Source: Parasponia andersonii (Eukaryota; Streptophyta; Magnoliopsida; Rosales; Cannabaceae). From it: 64,000 nucleotides of DNA. Positions 1 through 12,500 of the stretch are shown piece by piece (the stretch's first letter is position 1; every line of letters starts with the position of its first letter). The stretch covers positions 213,038-277,037 of the forward strand of contig JXTB01000470.1 of the NCBI GenBank assembly GCA_002914805.1, given 5' to 3'. The position numbers were made by a program, and so were the translations under genes. The notes beneath the pieces were generated by a model that did no database searches, had not been told where the DNA came from, and saw only the letters and a program-made list of their open reading frames with translations.

Positions 1-1080
1 TTGATTGCAGAGCCATCAACAACATTACGGTAAAGTATCGACATCCTATTCCCCGCTTAGATGATATGTTAGATGAGCTGCATGGTTCTTGTGTCTTTTC
101 TAAAATTGATCTTAAAAGTGGCTATCATCAAATTAGGATGAAAGAAGGTGACGAATGGAAGACAACATTCAAGACTAAATATGGATTGTATAAGTGGTTG
201 GTTATGCCATTTGGATTAACTAATGCACCTAGTACCTTCATGCGCTTAATGAACCATGTTTTGCGTGCTTTCATAGGAAAATTTGTCGTTGTTTATTTTG
301 ATGATATCTTGATTTATAGCAAGAGTCTGCATGATCATGTCTCACATTTGCAATCTGTTTTGGATGTGCTTAGAAAGGAGAAGTTATATGCTAACCTCAA
401 AAAGTGTACTTTCTGCACCGATAAGCTTGTTTTCTTAGGTTTTGTGGTGAGTGCTAAAGGAATTGAGGTCGATGAAGAGAAGATCAAAGCCATCCAAGAG
501 TGGCCGACCCCTTCTAGTGTGGGTAATGTTAGAAGTTTTCATGGGCTTGCTAGTTTTTACAGGAGGTTCGTAAAGGATTTTAGCACCATTGCTGCACTGC
601 TTACAGAGGTTATTAAGAAGCATACCATATTCAAATTGGGCGAAGAACAAGAAAAGGCATTTCAGCTTATTAAATTTTAGCTTACTCATGCTCTTTTACT
701 TGCTTTACCTGACTTTTCTAAAGCATTTGAAATCGAATGTGATGCTTCTGGTGTAGGTATCGGCGCTGTCCTTATGCAGGATGGGAGACCACTTGCGTAC
801 TTTAGTGAGAAGCTAAGCGGAGCTGCACTTAACTATCACACTTATGATAAAGAATTGTATGCATTGGTTCGCACTTTGGAGACATGGCAGCACTATTTAT
901 GGCCAAAGGAGTTTGTGATTCGTACAGATCATGAGTCCTTGAAGCACTTGAAGGGCCAACATAAGTTAAACAAGAGACATGCCCGATGGGTAGAGTTCAT
1001 TGAGACTTTTCCCTATGTCATTTGTTACAAACAAGGTAAGGACAATGTGGTTACAGATACACTCTCACACAGGTATGCCT
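1..1080 (+). pseudogene. gypsy RT and RNase H domains (CRM-like fossil)
   Basis: Recognisable RT motifs in order: [13 protein letters not shown] near 100-145, the [19 protein letters not shown] block near 200-255, and the catalytic [10 protein letters not shown] near 293-323. The RNase H follows, with the FEIECDASG-like start near 727-755, the [19 protein letters not shown] block near 843-900 and [10 protein letters not shown] near 921-950. In the family these domains copy element RNA into DNA and degrade the template. This copy is a fossil and is not expected to make active enzyme. Confidence 0.85.
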
Positions 1081-1089
1081 TAATTTCTA

Positions 1090-2577
1090 TTCTTGATACT
1101 AAATTTCTTGGTTTTGAGCATATTAAGGAGCTTTATCATGAAGACCATGATTTTGGCGAGGTGTATAGTGCATGTGAAAAATCTGCAGAGGGAAAGTTCT
1201 ATATGTATAAGGGCTTCTTGTTTCGAGAGAATAGGTTATGTGTTCCCAATTGTTCAATGAGAGACTTGTTAGTTCGGGAATCCCATAGTGGAGGGTTAAT
1301 GAGACACTTTGGAGTCGCTAAAACCCTGGTTATTTGTAAGAGCATTTCTATTGGCCACACATGAAACGAGATGTTGAAAGGGTTTGTGGTAGGTATGTTA
1401 CTTGTAAGCAAGCTAAGTCTAGAGTTCAGCCAAATGGTCTTTATATGCCCTTACCTATTCCTAGTTCACCTTGGATTGACATTTCGATGGATTTTATTTT
1501 GAGTTTACCTAGGAGTAGACGTGGGAGGGATTCCATCTTTGTGGTTATAGATCGATTTTCTAAGATGACTCATTTTATCCCTTGCCATAAGACTGATGAC
1601 GCTTCTCTTGTAGCAGAATTGTTCTTTAGGGAGACTATGAGGCTACATGTATGCCTAGGACCATCGTTTCAGATCGTGATGCGAAATTCTTAAGTTACTT
1701 TTGGAAAATATTATGGGGTAAACTAGGAACCAAACTTTTGTTTTCTACTACTTGTCACCCTCAAACTGATGGACAAATTGAAGTAGTCAATAAGACCTTA
1801 TCCACTTTGTTGAGGGCTATTATTAGTAAAAATATTAAGACTTGGGAGGATTGTTTACCACATGTTGAGTTTGCTTATAATCATTGTGTTCATTCTGCTA
1901 CTAAATTTTTTCCGTTTGAAATTGTTTATGGGTTTAATCCTTTAACTCCGTTGGATTTATCACCTTTACCTATTTCTGAGCATGTGAACTTAGATGGTAA
2001 GAAGAAGGCTGAATTTGTGAAGTAACTCCATGAGAGGGCACGACTCAACATAGAGAGGAGAACCAAGCAATATATGCAGCAAGCAAACAAAGGATGTCAC
2101 AAGCTGATTTTTGAGCCTGGAGATTGGGTGTGGTTACACATGAGGAAAGAAAGGTTCCCGGCACAAAGACGTTCTAAGTTGCTGCCCCGGGGAGATGGTC
2201 CATTTCAAGTGCTCGAACGGATCAATGACAATACCTACAGGCTTGATTTACTAGGTGAGTACAATATTAGTGCTACTTTCAATGTTACTGACTTGAGTCC
2301 TTTTGTTGCAGGTAATGAAGATTTGAGGGCAAATCTTTCTCAAGAGGAGGGGAATGATGAGGACATCAGGGCGGTCAAGACTCGTGGACCAGTACAAGTT
2401 CCTGTTGGACCAATGACCAGGGCTAGAGCTAAAAGATTCAAAGAAGAGCTGAATAACTTAGTCCGGAGAGTTCTACAGCAAGAAGAAAGCGTGTTCACAA
2501 CTGAAGGTGAACAAAGGTTGGTTTTGCTCATCCAAGCCGATCCGGGTGAGAACAAATCAGCCAAACACGTCCTTTGA
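1090..2577 (+). pseudogene. gypsy integrase region and C-terminal tail (CRM-like fossil)
   Basis: The HHCC zinc-binding part, the DDE core ([30 protein letters not shown], and [10 protein letters not shown] just before the E residue) and the GPF-type end (LLPRGDGPFQVLERINDN) are readable in order across about 1240-2240. The tail to 2577 is acidic and then basic (MTRARAKRFKEELNNL) and shows no clear chromodomain. That agrees with a CRM-like rather than a Tekay- or Reina-like element. Coding is interrupted. Confidence 0.8.
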
Positions 2578-2627
2578 GCCATTGCATGTCTAATCCATCA
2601 TACACGTGCAAGGGGAGAATCATAATT

Positions 2628-3090
2628 TGATGTAGACATGTTTTCTTTGTATTTTTATTTTTATAGAGTGTTTTAATTTCTGAGTGTTTCTAGGGCTTTT
2701 CTTTAGGCTTTTCTTTGGGCTTTTCTTTGGGGCGTTTCTTTGGGCTTTTCTTTTCTGTCTCTTCATTAAGGGTAGCTTACTAATTTTACACTCAAAACCC
2801 TAGAAGGGTATCCTGCTATATAAGGGTGTTGCCCCTAACACTTTCACACCAGATTTTGACATTAATGAAAAGATAGAGTTTCCTTCTTGAGTTCTTGAAG
2901 AAACTTGTTCTGAACTTATCAAGAGATTCCTTGTGGCGTTCAACTTGACTTATCAAAAGGATTCTCCATCCCGTTTGTGGCGTCTTCAACATACCAAGGT
3001 TCTTGCTACATGTTAAGCAACGGGTCGCGGTCTCCATCAAACTTGAAAGGTCTTGGGTGCGTTCCAGATTTGATAACGGGTTTCGTTACA
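2628..3090 (+). repeat. 3' LTR of the CRM-like element
   Basis: Starts TGATGTAGACATG directly after a purine-rich tract (AAGGGGAGAAT, about 2610-2620), and ends in ...TTCGTTACA. A TATA box (TATATAA, 2817-2823) lies about 190 bp in. A run of GGGCTTTTCTTT units fills 2693-2752. The right boundary is chosen from the terminal CA and is good to a few bases. The partner LTR is outside the window. Confidence 0.7.
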
Positions 3091-3244
3091 ATGTTGGCGA
3101 GGTTCATATCAATAATCTTAGGGTTTTTAGCCTCAATTTGATCTTATGTATTTGTTCGCATGTAGTAAGTACTCGTAATAGATAAACTAGCATGTTTATT
3201 TCTAGGTCACACTTAGGTTAGTTTCATAAATCAATTCATGAATT
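3091..3244. other. unassigned spacer between CRM-like LTR and Tat relic
   Basis: A+T-rich sequence with no open frame or repeat that I recognise. Similarity to the full-length Tat copy becomes visible only from about 3245, so this could be diverged Tat sequence or older DNA. Confidence 0.3.
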
Positions 3245-3688
3245 TACCTATAGACCAATACTCACATAGGATTAAACACATCTCATATTTCCTTTTCAGA
3301 TATCTAATAATGAAGAAACTAGAGAGGGAAATGCATTCTCAGGGGAGTCATCATTCTCTGAGGCGAGTATTAGTTCAATAGAAATAATTGGAACTAGGTA
3401 AAGTTGTCTTCGCATAAGCGATCTTTCTTAACTTAGTGGTCTCAACCTGTCAGAGATGCAACCGAATTTTCAAAAGGCTATTATTATGTACAAGACAACT
3501 GGTCATGCACCAACGTAAAGATGAGTTATACCATGAACAAGCTCAAGAAGATTGTACGAGACTGCAAGATCGACATGCCTTTTTGCCTTTCAATAGAGTT
3601 CAATTGATCACATATTCCTCTCCATGACAATGCCTCCTTCTCGAATACAGTTGTTTTGTATGGCGTCCATCTCCCACTGTATCTGTAT

Positions 3689-4508
3689 TGTTGGAATAAT
3701 GTTCTATAAAGTAGTTTATTATTTTGATATTATAAACAATATTTATTAGATTATTTAGTATCTATTTGTTATTAATAAATTCCATGTTATGAATTTCTAT
3801 TTCATTTATATCTCATTGATTTATATGTGATGTGTTTGTTTATCTTATACAAACATCTAAAAGGTTTCAAGATATGAAATGAGTAATAAAGAATTATTCG
3901 TATTATGAGTTCATATATAGGAGATATTATATTCTTTATTTCATTATGTCTAAATTAAATTGTTCGCATTCTGCATATTGAAGATGAAATACTTTACTAT
4001 GCCATAGAATATAGTGTTGTCTATTTAATTAATGAAGTCTCTAATTATCGAAGTGAGTCTTCGGATAGAAACACTAGTGTGTTATAAAAAAGTTATAACA
4101 GCATTGAACATGACCTAGTGAATTAGAATCTGAGGTAAAAATTGGCCACCACTAGGGATTCACTGTCCTTGGTGTTTCGGTCATCCCGGAGAAATCGGTT
4201 CGAGGAGATTATTTTCTTGTTCATCTGTGGATCTCTTTGTTGGGAATCAAGAAGGTGACCACCCACCGGATCAATCAAACAGATTTCGAGAATAGACAGG
4301 AAGCGAGAAGGTTGTGGAACGAATCCGGGTATTGTTCTTGTCTAGATCAAGAGTTAATTTATGTTAGATCACGATCCGAAATGTTTTGTAAAAAAAAAAT
4401 TTTAAACGACAAATTCTGCTGCATTTCTTGATTTTACAAAACTATGGTATTCTTAAAAATAATTTTATGAAAATATTTTCCGGAAATTTATTCCAATAAA
4501 TACCAGCA
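3689..4508. repeat. solo LTR, copia-like, nested in Tat relic
   Basis: An 820-bp block starting TGTTGGAATAA and ending ...TTATTCCAATAAATACCAGCA. It interrupts sequence that is continuous in the related element at 47244-58306. A perfect 5-bp target duplication, TGTAT, flanks it (3684-3688 and 4509-4513). The inner inverted motif TTGGAATAA/TTATTCCAA near both ends resembles copia LTR ends. There is no coding sequence, so this is a solo LTR left by LTR-LTR recombination. The orientation is not certain. Confidence 0.75.
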
Positions 4509-5168
4509 TGTATATCAAGCCGGTGGTTAACTATTACAATATAGTTCTTTTTTAGCTAACTCCAAATACCTATAAATATATGGTAGGCTTATACATATTA
4601 TATCATAAATTAGGTTTAGGAACCCTAAACCCGGAAGAGTTACTTGGGATCTCCTTCAAACCAGGCCGACAAGGATCTTGAACTACTCACACTTCTACGC
4701 CAATTGCCGAAGAAAGCTGGTTTGAATGCTACTTTTATTGACCATTTCACATCGACATAAGGTTGGGGAAAAAAATGAAATGAAGGCCACCGTAGGTCAT
4801 ATTTTATGTTACAGTGAGAATGTTGGACAACGTAAGTTCGAGTTGCCCTTTCTAGTTATATATGTGAAGTCTTTTGTATTACTAATATCTTTCATTTGTT
4901 TCAAACTGTTGCAACTATCATTCTAATATATGACCTTGTCCACGAGTGCATAGAGAAAAGGGGAAAACTCGAAGAAATGACCCAATCATGCGAGGAGCTA
5001 AAGAAGACTCATGAAGAAGAGAAGAATAAATTCGAGTATGAGAAAAAGTAGCTATAAAAAGCCTTGGCCAAAGAAAAATTGGAGAAAGAGCAGCTCGGGA
5101 AGAAGACAAAGGAGTTCGAAAATACTATCTCTCAAAACTTGGATGCTCTGAAGGAGGCGGGTTGTAAA

Positions 5169-6609
5169 TGTTAGGAAATTAAGATTTCAATCTTACTCAT
5201 TCTTATTTTAAAGATATTAAACATTTGATTTAGTACTAATAATTTAACTTGAGTGTGCAGTGAAATAGTCTTAAAGTTCTAGCTCAAGTTAATCAAGGAA
5301 TCAAACTTAAAGATGGATGCTTATGGACTTATTAGAATCAAACTTGAAGATGAAAAATCAAAATACAAGACTATACTTAGATAGAGTATATTTCATATTT
5401 AGTCTTGTATTTGATTTAGTTCATTGCACATAAATTCTCTTTGATATGGCTCAAAAATCTTCAAAGAATTAGCTAAACTTTAAATCCACTAATTCTTAAT
5501 TGTTTGAAAATAAATATCATTTCTAATTTAGCCCAAATATTCTCAAAAGTACATTTTTTAATGTTAAAAATAATTTGAAAAAGAAAGTTTTAAGAACGAC
5601 CAAAAATTGGTTCAAAGAAACCAAAAATAGGATCTGACCAATTTTGGTCGACCAGGCTTGATCGACTAAAATAACGGCAAAAAATGACCGTTGGTGCTGA
5701 ACTGGTGTGTTAGACTCCAACGGTTAGTTTTTTGGCTGGTCGACCAAAATTTTTGCAGCAAGTTACCAACAGTCGAAAACGGCTAGTTTTTGAAGATGCC
5801 TTTAAATAGAGCCAAGTTTGATGACTTAGAACAAGAGAATACGAACCTATATTGATACCCAATTAGTTTCTAAGTGTAAAAGCTCTCTTTTACTCAACTT
5901 TAACTTTCAAATCATATTGAGCTAATCTTGGAGCATTCATTGTGCATTGTTCTTAAATCTCCGAAGCCAAAATTGTATTAATTACTTTATAAGGAGAATT
6001 TGTGAGTGAGTGTTCACTCTTGTTAATTGAAAAACTATTGAGTGTGAGGTGAAGTTACCGCCAGATTCATAAACAACCCGATTTAGGTGAGGTTACCACC
6101 GGAGTCATAAATAACCCCGTGAGTTGGTGAGATTGGCATCATTGTCTAAACAATCCGTATAGGTGAGGTTGTCACGAGAGTCAAAACAGTCCGAGGTTAG
6201 GCATGATAGAACCGGAGTCAAGACTATTGTAAAGACTAGTGTGTGCCTAAGAAGAATTCACTCCGTTTGTAAAAGGGTCGGCCAAGCTCATAATCTTGAT
6301 CCGATAGTGGAAAGCTCAAAGCAAGTTACCGAGGGTCGGAGACATAGGCAAACCATCGTGTTTGTCGAACCTCGTAAAAACCGAGTTTATACTTTCTCTA
6401 TCCTTACATTCTTTATTTTATTGCAAGCTATTTATTTAAGTGTTTGATATTTAGTGTGCTTAATATACTTACTATTATTGCTATACATTTGGCATTATTG
6501 TTGACTTAGCTAAAAAGTTTCAAAATAGTGGTCTATGGTTTTGAATAGTTGAAAAGTTTCTTAAAATATTTTAAAACCCAATATTTGGGTTGTCAATCTT
6601 GGGCTAACA
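5169..6609 (+). repeat. LTR (solo), family X copy A, nested in Tat relic
   Basis: 1,441 bp beginning TGTTAGGAAATTAAG and ending GGGCTAACA, again splitting Tat sequence. A TATA-like TTTAAATAG (about 5812) follows GC-richer U3 DNA containing GGTCGACCA-type words. From about 6046 to 6230 there are four to five degenerate units of about 35 bp built on GGTGAGGTTACCACCGGAGTC. The flanking pentamers GTAAA and ATAGA match only partly. A 94-residue open frame at 6163-6447 lies in the repeat and is probably not a gene. The copia assignment is tentative. Confidence 0.7.
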
Positions 6610-7870
6610 ATAGATAATAGTACAGCCATCGAAGACTTCAAGGCCACTAATGGTAAGGAGCTTGAAGACAAGGCAAATTACATCGCCACTTCTACCATCG
6701 TATACAACATTTACTGCGAGCATCTGGAGTTTGACTTTCTTTCCTTGGGGAGGATAGTCAAATTTGTTGAGAGTTGGAAAGGAGACGAGGCCACAGAGGA
6801 AGTTACTAGGAAGGGTGCACCTACTGAGTAGATCATTTTTTTTACTAACCTTGTAAACTAATGAATAAATGCAGGCTTATCCTGTTTGTATGGTAAAAGT
6901 TTGCTTGCACAAGGGTACGAGCCTATATTTATGATAATTTCAAGTTTATATTCCTACAAAACATTGTGTTAATAAAAACATACGTCACATAATAACATAA
7001 ACACATAATTTAACCAAATAGTCAACTACAAAGTGATTGATAAGTACGCTATTGTGATTCGAATCTAATAACTTAAAATGGGTTTTAAGTACTAGGATAG
7101 ATTCGGTCACTTATGAAAAATAACGAACATGAGTGATGCGAATTTAATATTTATTTTCCAAAAAGTTCCATGTCAAAATAGAATGAATAACAATATATCA
7201 CATTGAACTATATATATTTTGCTTAATCATTTATTTGTTTGAGGAGAGATATCATGTAATACGTTATGCTAAGGCATGAAGCGAGGAATAAATCCTAAGA
7301 TTTTTAAAAATTTCATAAATTCATCGATTCATAATTCCGACTCCTCTAGATGAACATTTGCATAGTTCTTTAGTAAGCGAGTAGGAGATTGATTAATTTG
7401 ATCCTACTGCCTTTAGAATTTTATGGTTTTCAAAAATGACCATAAAACTATAAAAGACGAACCAAATAGAATGAAAAAATAATGTTTTAAGGCAATTAAT
7501 TGAAGAAATACTACTTTTATTGATAAATCGAATGATGAATAATAGAAGTTGCCCTCAGGTCGTGAAGCTATATGAAGATATATATGAAGGATTCTCATTG
7601 ATAATAACGATGAAGTTGCATTCCAAGCATGCTCGATCTTCTATCCTCCATTGTGAGCTAGTTTCTACATTCCAGGTCAAATGATGGCGTCTATAACATA
7701 TGGCCTTTACCAAGAGGGTTCAAGTACACCAGAGCTGTGCTTTTTAGTATTAGGGAGAACTTGTCGAAGAACAAGATCACTAACTTCAAATTGTCTATTT
7801 TTGACTTTAGAATTGTAGTAGCGAGTAGTATGTTGTTAATATAATATAATTCATAGCTAATATTAGCTAT
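6610..7870 (-). mobile_element. Tat relic, extra-ORF end, spacer and pol 3' end
   Basis: Similar throughout to about 50880-52110 of the full-length copy. Shared landmarks are the AGTACGCTATTGTGATT-like spacer near 7045, the CATTTGCATAGT motif near 7350 and the pol tail (CCTTTACCAAGAGGGTTC) near 7705. The segment joins the last antisense-ORF piece to the end of integrase. Confidence 0.7.
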
Positions 7871-9226
7871 TGTTAGCCCAAAATTGACAACCCAAGAGGG
7901 GGGGATGAATTGCGTTTTAAAATATTTTAAGAAACTTTTCAACTATTCAAAGCTATAGACCACTATGTTGTTGATATTACGAGGTTCGACAAACACGACG
8001 TTTTGCCTACGTCCTCGGCCCTTAGCAACTTGCTTTGAGCTTTCCACTATCGGATTAAGATTATGGGCTTGATCGATTCTTTTACAAATGGAGTGAATTC
8101 TTCTTAGGCACACTCTAGCCTTTACAATAGTCTTGACTCTGGCTCTATCACGCCTAATCTCGGATTGTTTTGACTCCGGTGACAACCTTACCTATACGGA
8201 TTGTTTAGATAATGGAGTCAACCTCACTAACTCACAGGTTATTTATGACTCCGGTGGCAACTTCACCTAAATCGGATTATTTATGAATCCGGTGGTAACC
8301 TCATCTCATACTCAATTATTTTTCAATAAACAAGAGTGAACACTCACTCACAAATTCTCCTTACAAAGTAATTAATACAATTTCGGCTTAGGAGATTTAA
8401 GAACAATGCACAATGAATGCTCTAAGATTGGCTCAATATGATTTGAAAGTTAAAATTGAGTAAAAGAGAGCTTTTGCACTTAGAAACTAACTGGGTATCA
8501 ATATAGGTTCGTATTCTCTTGTTCTAAGTCATCAAACTTGGCTCTATTTAAAGGCATCTTCAGAAACTAGCTATTTTCGACCGTTGGTAACTTATTGCAA
8601 AAATTTTGGTTGATCAGAAATAATTTTGGTCAACCAAAAAACTAGCCATTGGAGTCCGATACACCAGTCAAGCTCCAATGACTATTTTTGGCCTTTATTT
8701 TGATCGACCAAAATTAGTCAGAAACCAAATTTTTCTTTTTGAACTAATTTTCTGTCGTTCTCAAAACTATCTTCAAATCTTTTTTAACATTAAAAAATGT
8801 ACTTTTGAGAATATTTGGACTAGATTAGAAATGATATTTATTTTCAAATAATTAAGAATTAGTAGATTTAAAGTTTAGCTAACTCTTTGAAGATTTGTTT
8901 GAAAATTCATTTGAAAATTTTTTAAGAATTCTTTTGAAAGTATGAGCTAATGCAAAGAGAATTTATGTGTAATGAACTAAATCAAATATAAGACTAAGTA
9001 TGAATATACCCTATTTAGACACGATCTTGTATCTTCATTATTCATCTTCAAGCTTGATTCTAATATGTCCATATGCATCCATTTTCAAAATTGATTCCTT
9101 GATTAACTTGAAGTAGAACTTTAGTACCATTTCACTACACACTCAAGTTAAATCATTAGTACTAAATCAAATGTTTGTTATCTTCAAAATAAGAGTGAGT
9201 ATGATTGAAACCTTAATTTCTCAACA
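7871..9226 (-). repeat. LTR (solo), family X copy B, inverted relative to copy A
   Basis: The reverse complement of this block matches 5169-6609 along its length (TGTTGAGAAATTAAGG... to ...TTTTGGGCTAACA), including the repeated GGTAACCTCACC-type units near 8210-8320. The flanking pentamers GCTAT (7866-7870) and GCTAA (9227-9231) agree at four of five bases, as expected for an aged target duplication. It sits in what corresponds to the integrase end of the Tat relic. Confidence 0.75.
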
Positions 9227-9568
9227 GCTAAGATTACTCGTGCCTTTTTTCTAGAAGATCGAGTTTGATTCTCATTAATGTGTGCTTCTCATCTCGCTCA
9301 TAAGTAGATCTTTGTAACGAGCTCGCATTAATTTCAACTGGGATCATTGCTTCATATCCATAAGCTAAAGAAAATGAACTCTCTCTGGTGGTAGTATGTT
9401 GAGTGTTATGATAAGCCCATAATACTTTAGGAAGCATCTCCAGCCAAGCTCCCTTCTAGCCCTCTAACTTTTTCTTTAAATTCAGTTTCAGTACCTTGTT
9501 TATAGCTTTGACCTGATTATTGGCTTGTAGATAAATAACAACTGAGAAGCCCTCCTTCTAGTGCCAAT
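9227..9568 (-). pseudogene. integrase C-terminal stretch of the Tat relic
   Basis: The minus strand reads VLWAYHNTQHTTTRES and AYGYEAMIPVEI, which correspond to the LWAYRTTQRTTTGESPFALAYGYE-type end of the Tat integrase in the full-length copy near 52210-52330. The primer-binding segment (CTAGTGCCAATT on the plus strand) follows directly, so most of pol and all of gag are missing between them. Confidence 0.65.
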
Positions 9569-12500
9569 TATTTATGGAGTCAACAACAAATTTAAGAAAT
9601 TGCAACATATGGCTTATGTGTGAAAATGGTTGATAAAGTAAAGCAAATAATGAGACAAGAATTTTATAGTGATTCAGTTCCAAAAAAAATGAGCCTATGT
9701 CCATTGTTCTTCATTATTTTTTGGAGGATTACAAGAGTGTTTCTAAGTCTCAAGGTGAGAGCAAAGAGAGAGTTATAGGGAGTTGAAATAAAGTGATTGT
9801 GAGATAAAAATTAATAAAACTGAGCCCTTTTTATATAGTTGAGAGTGGCTCAATATTTCCCAATTTTGAGAAGGGAAAGTACCAAACATAATGTATGATT
9901 TTGGGGTAATAATATAAAATTAAGTAATAATTAGTGAATACATTGCTTGATCCTCACACAGAAGCTTATTTCCATTTCTTTACAGATTACTTGTAATACC
10001 ACCTTAGTCTAAGGTTATTAGATTATGAGGTATTATTATTGAATTCCTTAAAATTTAAAAGAAATGTGGAATATTTTTTTTATTAAAATAAATATCTCAT
10101 TAAAGTCTCTATTAAATTCATAAAGAAAATACTAATAATAATTTAAAAGTCATGTAATCTAAGGAAAAAAAAATTTAAAAAATATAAAATGTCATTAATA
10201 GAAAATAAAAACTAGAAAATATTCAATCAATTTAAATCTAGACCACTAAACCACCATGTCGTCGAGTCGCCTCATCACTACCATCCGATATGCTACTATT
10301 CATCACCTGAAAAAATGTTAAATAATATAATAAGCTAAAAGCCCTGTAAGTAAATCACAATGCATACAATTGATGAAGCATACTTTAGTTATTTTCTAAA
10401 TTATGTTCTTTGTGATCTTCTTATAACTTTGAAAACTTTTCATTTTAATCCTTGAGAGCACTCAGTGTAATGCCTAAGTTTTTGGTAACCAGTGGGCCGT
10501 GATTGCTGAACATGTTTTTTTTTTTTTTTACTTTGCTACTGACTCCTTGGTAGAACCATATTAGAGGTATAAAGTGAGTGTACCTAGCCTATATAGCCAC
10601 ATACACATTAGTGATCTTGAAAAGGGTCTATCGTCCCCAGAGTCAAAATCATATGGGAGATTATCATTTATCCTTGGTGGGTACGCCGGTCCCCCGCATC
10701 CCGTATCCACTCAGCCCTCTAGACATAGACACACACCAATTTCTTTAAAATCTTACTTTTCAAAATCTTTAATTAATTTAGAAAAATTATTCTATTATAA
10801 ATTATTGTTCTTTTGAAACATACCATTTTATAAAATAATGTCATACATATGGATGACCATGTCTCACGTAAAATAATATGTTATATATCATCAATTTTCA
10901 CGTAAAATACATATAACACATAATTATACAATGTAAAACATATAAACAATTAAAGCAGTTAAGTATAGTTTACTTATATTAAGTCTAAGAGAAATTAAAA
11001 AGTCAAGAAAAGTGAGAATGTCCTCCAAATGCTTACGACGTACGTGCCCTGCCTACATCATCGGTATTATAAATGTAAATTTGCTTAATTTATTTTTCTT
11101 ATTTCAATAAAATTTCTCGAAAGATTATTTTATCTTTGATGCACTTAAGATGAACATAATTTATGTATAAAACTGAAAATATCGAATATAGAATATAATC
11201 AACATCTCATACAATAATCTCACTGACAATTTCATAGAATACGCTTATAGTTTGGAACTCTGAAAATTTGTACAAAACAATAACTAAAATTGACAGCTGC
11301 TTATATAAAAATTATATCTCATTACTCACCAATCAATTTGACGTAAAAATTTCACAACAATATTCTTAACGCAATATTTTACTATACAAAATTAAAAGAA
11401 ATCATAGAATATACTTAAAAATAATATTTATGTATTTTTGAATTTTAAACACAAAATCTGTCAATTTCGTTTGTTTTCTGACTAACAGGTACAAAATGAT
11501 TTATTTCTCCTACTAAAAAAAGATTTATATACTGAAACTTCTTAGAGACATATTAGACATATAGAAACATAACTAGAAATTTTTATTAGCTCAAAAAATG
11601 ACGTTAACTAATTATTCATAATTTATAACCTCAGCACCAAATCATAACAGTACATAAAAACATTTAGAAAATTATGAACAATAATCTATTAAGAAACATT
11701 ACCTATAAATTTTACAGTGATTATATAATATATCCAAAAATATACCCTACAAATATTAGATCATGGAGAGTTCTATAAAAATAATATAAAATCTGGAATC
11801 TCAGAAAAGTGTTTATTGACAGATTTTCAGTATACTGACAATGTGTAATCAAAAATTTATTATTATTTGATTAAAATACTATTGGTTCCGAAAATTTTTG
11901 AGACTAAAGAAAGATCTACGAAAAAGAAGAGTACAAAAATAAATTCTGAGCTATTTATAAAAAGTCGTAGAACACAGAGATCAATTTTATAAGAAGATAA
12001 AACAGTGGCATGTTTCTGCTAAAGAACATTAAAATCACAAAATAATCAATAAAATTATATTTAATCACATAAATACAGTCAATTAAAACTCATTATCATA
12101 TCTTTAGAAAAATTAATAAATATACAATCGGAAAAAAGCATGTATAGAGATTTTACCCGCAAATCAAATAAGAGTGATAAAAATCTTGAAATTCTTGGAC
12201 TTAGACTTCTCTTGGAGATTTAAAAAAAAATTTAAAGATGAAGAAAAAGACAGAGGATGATACTTAAAGAATTTTTTTCTGAGTTTTTAGAGAGATGAGA
12301 AAGAGGTAGAGGTGGCTAGGATTTTGAGGAAAATAGAAATATAAAAATCAATATATATATATATATATACTTGAAATCCCATTAATAATATGTTTCCCTT
12401 TTTTCTATTTTTCTTTTTATGTTATTTTATTTTATTATTATTATTATTTTTTATAAGTCATATAAATGACTCACGGCAGCCTTCCCTTTTTCTTTGTTTT

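Larger units (their letters stand above)
1..3090 (+). mobile_element. Ty3/gypsy chromovirus, CRM-like, 3' portion (fossil)
   Basis: The window opens inside the reverse transcriptase of a gypsy element and runs to the end of its 3' LTR. The order RT, RNase H, integrase, basic tail, polypurine tract, LTR is as in plant chromoviruses. The wording of the post-integrase region (QVPVGPMTRARAK) and the LTR start TGATGTAGACATG resemble CRM-type elements, as I remember them; the clade call is an inference. The copy is broken, with a few interruptions in the coding part, and its 5' half lies outside the window, so LTR-to-LTR age cannot be judged. It abuts the Tat relic on its right, so it may have inserted into that relic's 3' side. 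Confidence 0.85.
3295..6835 (+). pseudogene. extra ORF of the Tat relic (antisense to its pol), in fossil pieces
   Basis: Three stretches match the antisense ORF of the full-length copy. About 3300-3688 has a ...NEETREGNAFSGES-like start. About 4510-5168 has the KTHEEEKNKFE coiled-coil part. About 6610-6835 has the ATSTIVYNIYCEH end. A copia-like solo LTR and a second LTR interrupt it. It is degraded beyond use. Confidence 0.6.

Noticed and set aside
4615-4635. Telomere-like AACCCTAAACCC
   Set aside because: A single unit inside the Tat extra-ORF region, matched by CCATAAATTAGGTTTAGAG-type sequence in the intact copy; not an interstitial telomere array.
6163-6447. 94-residue open frame, with a similar frame at 7943-8185
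   Set aside because: Both lie in the tandem-repeat part of LTR family X; openness is explained by repeat structure and is not shared along full length.
10574-10816. 80-residue plus-strand open frame
   Set aside because: Lies wholly inside the 9992-13052 LTR, with no domain and no start context.
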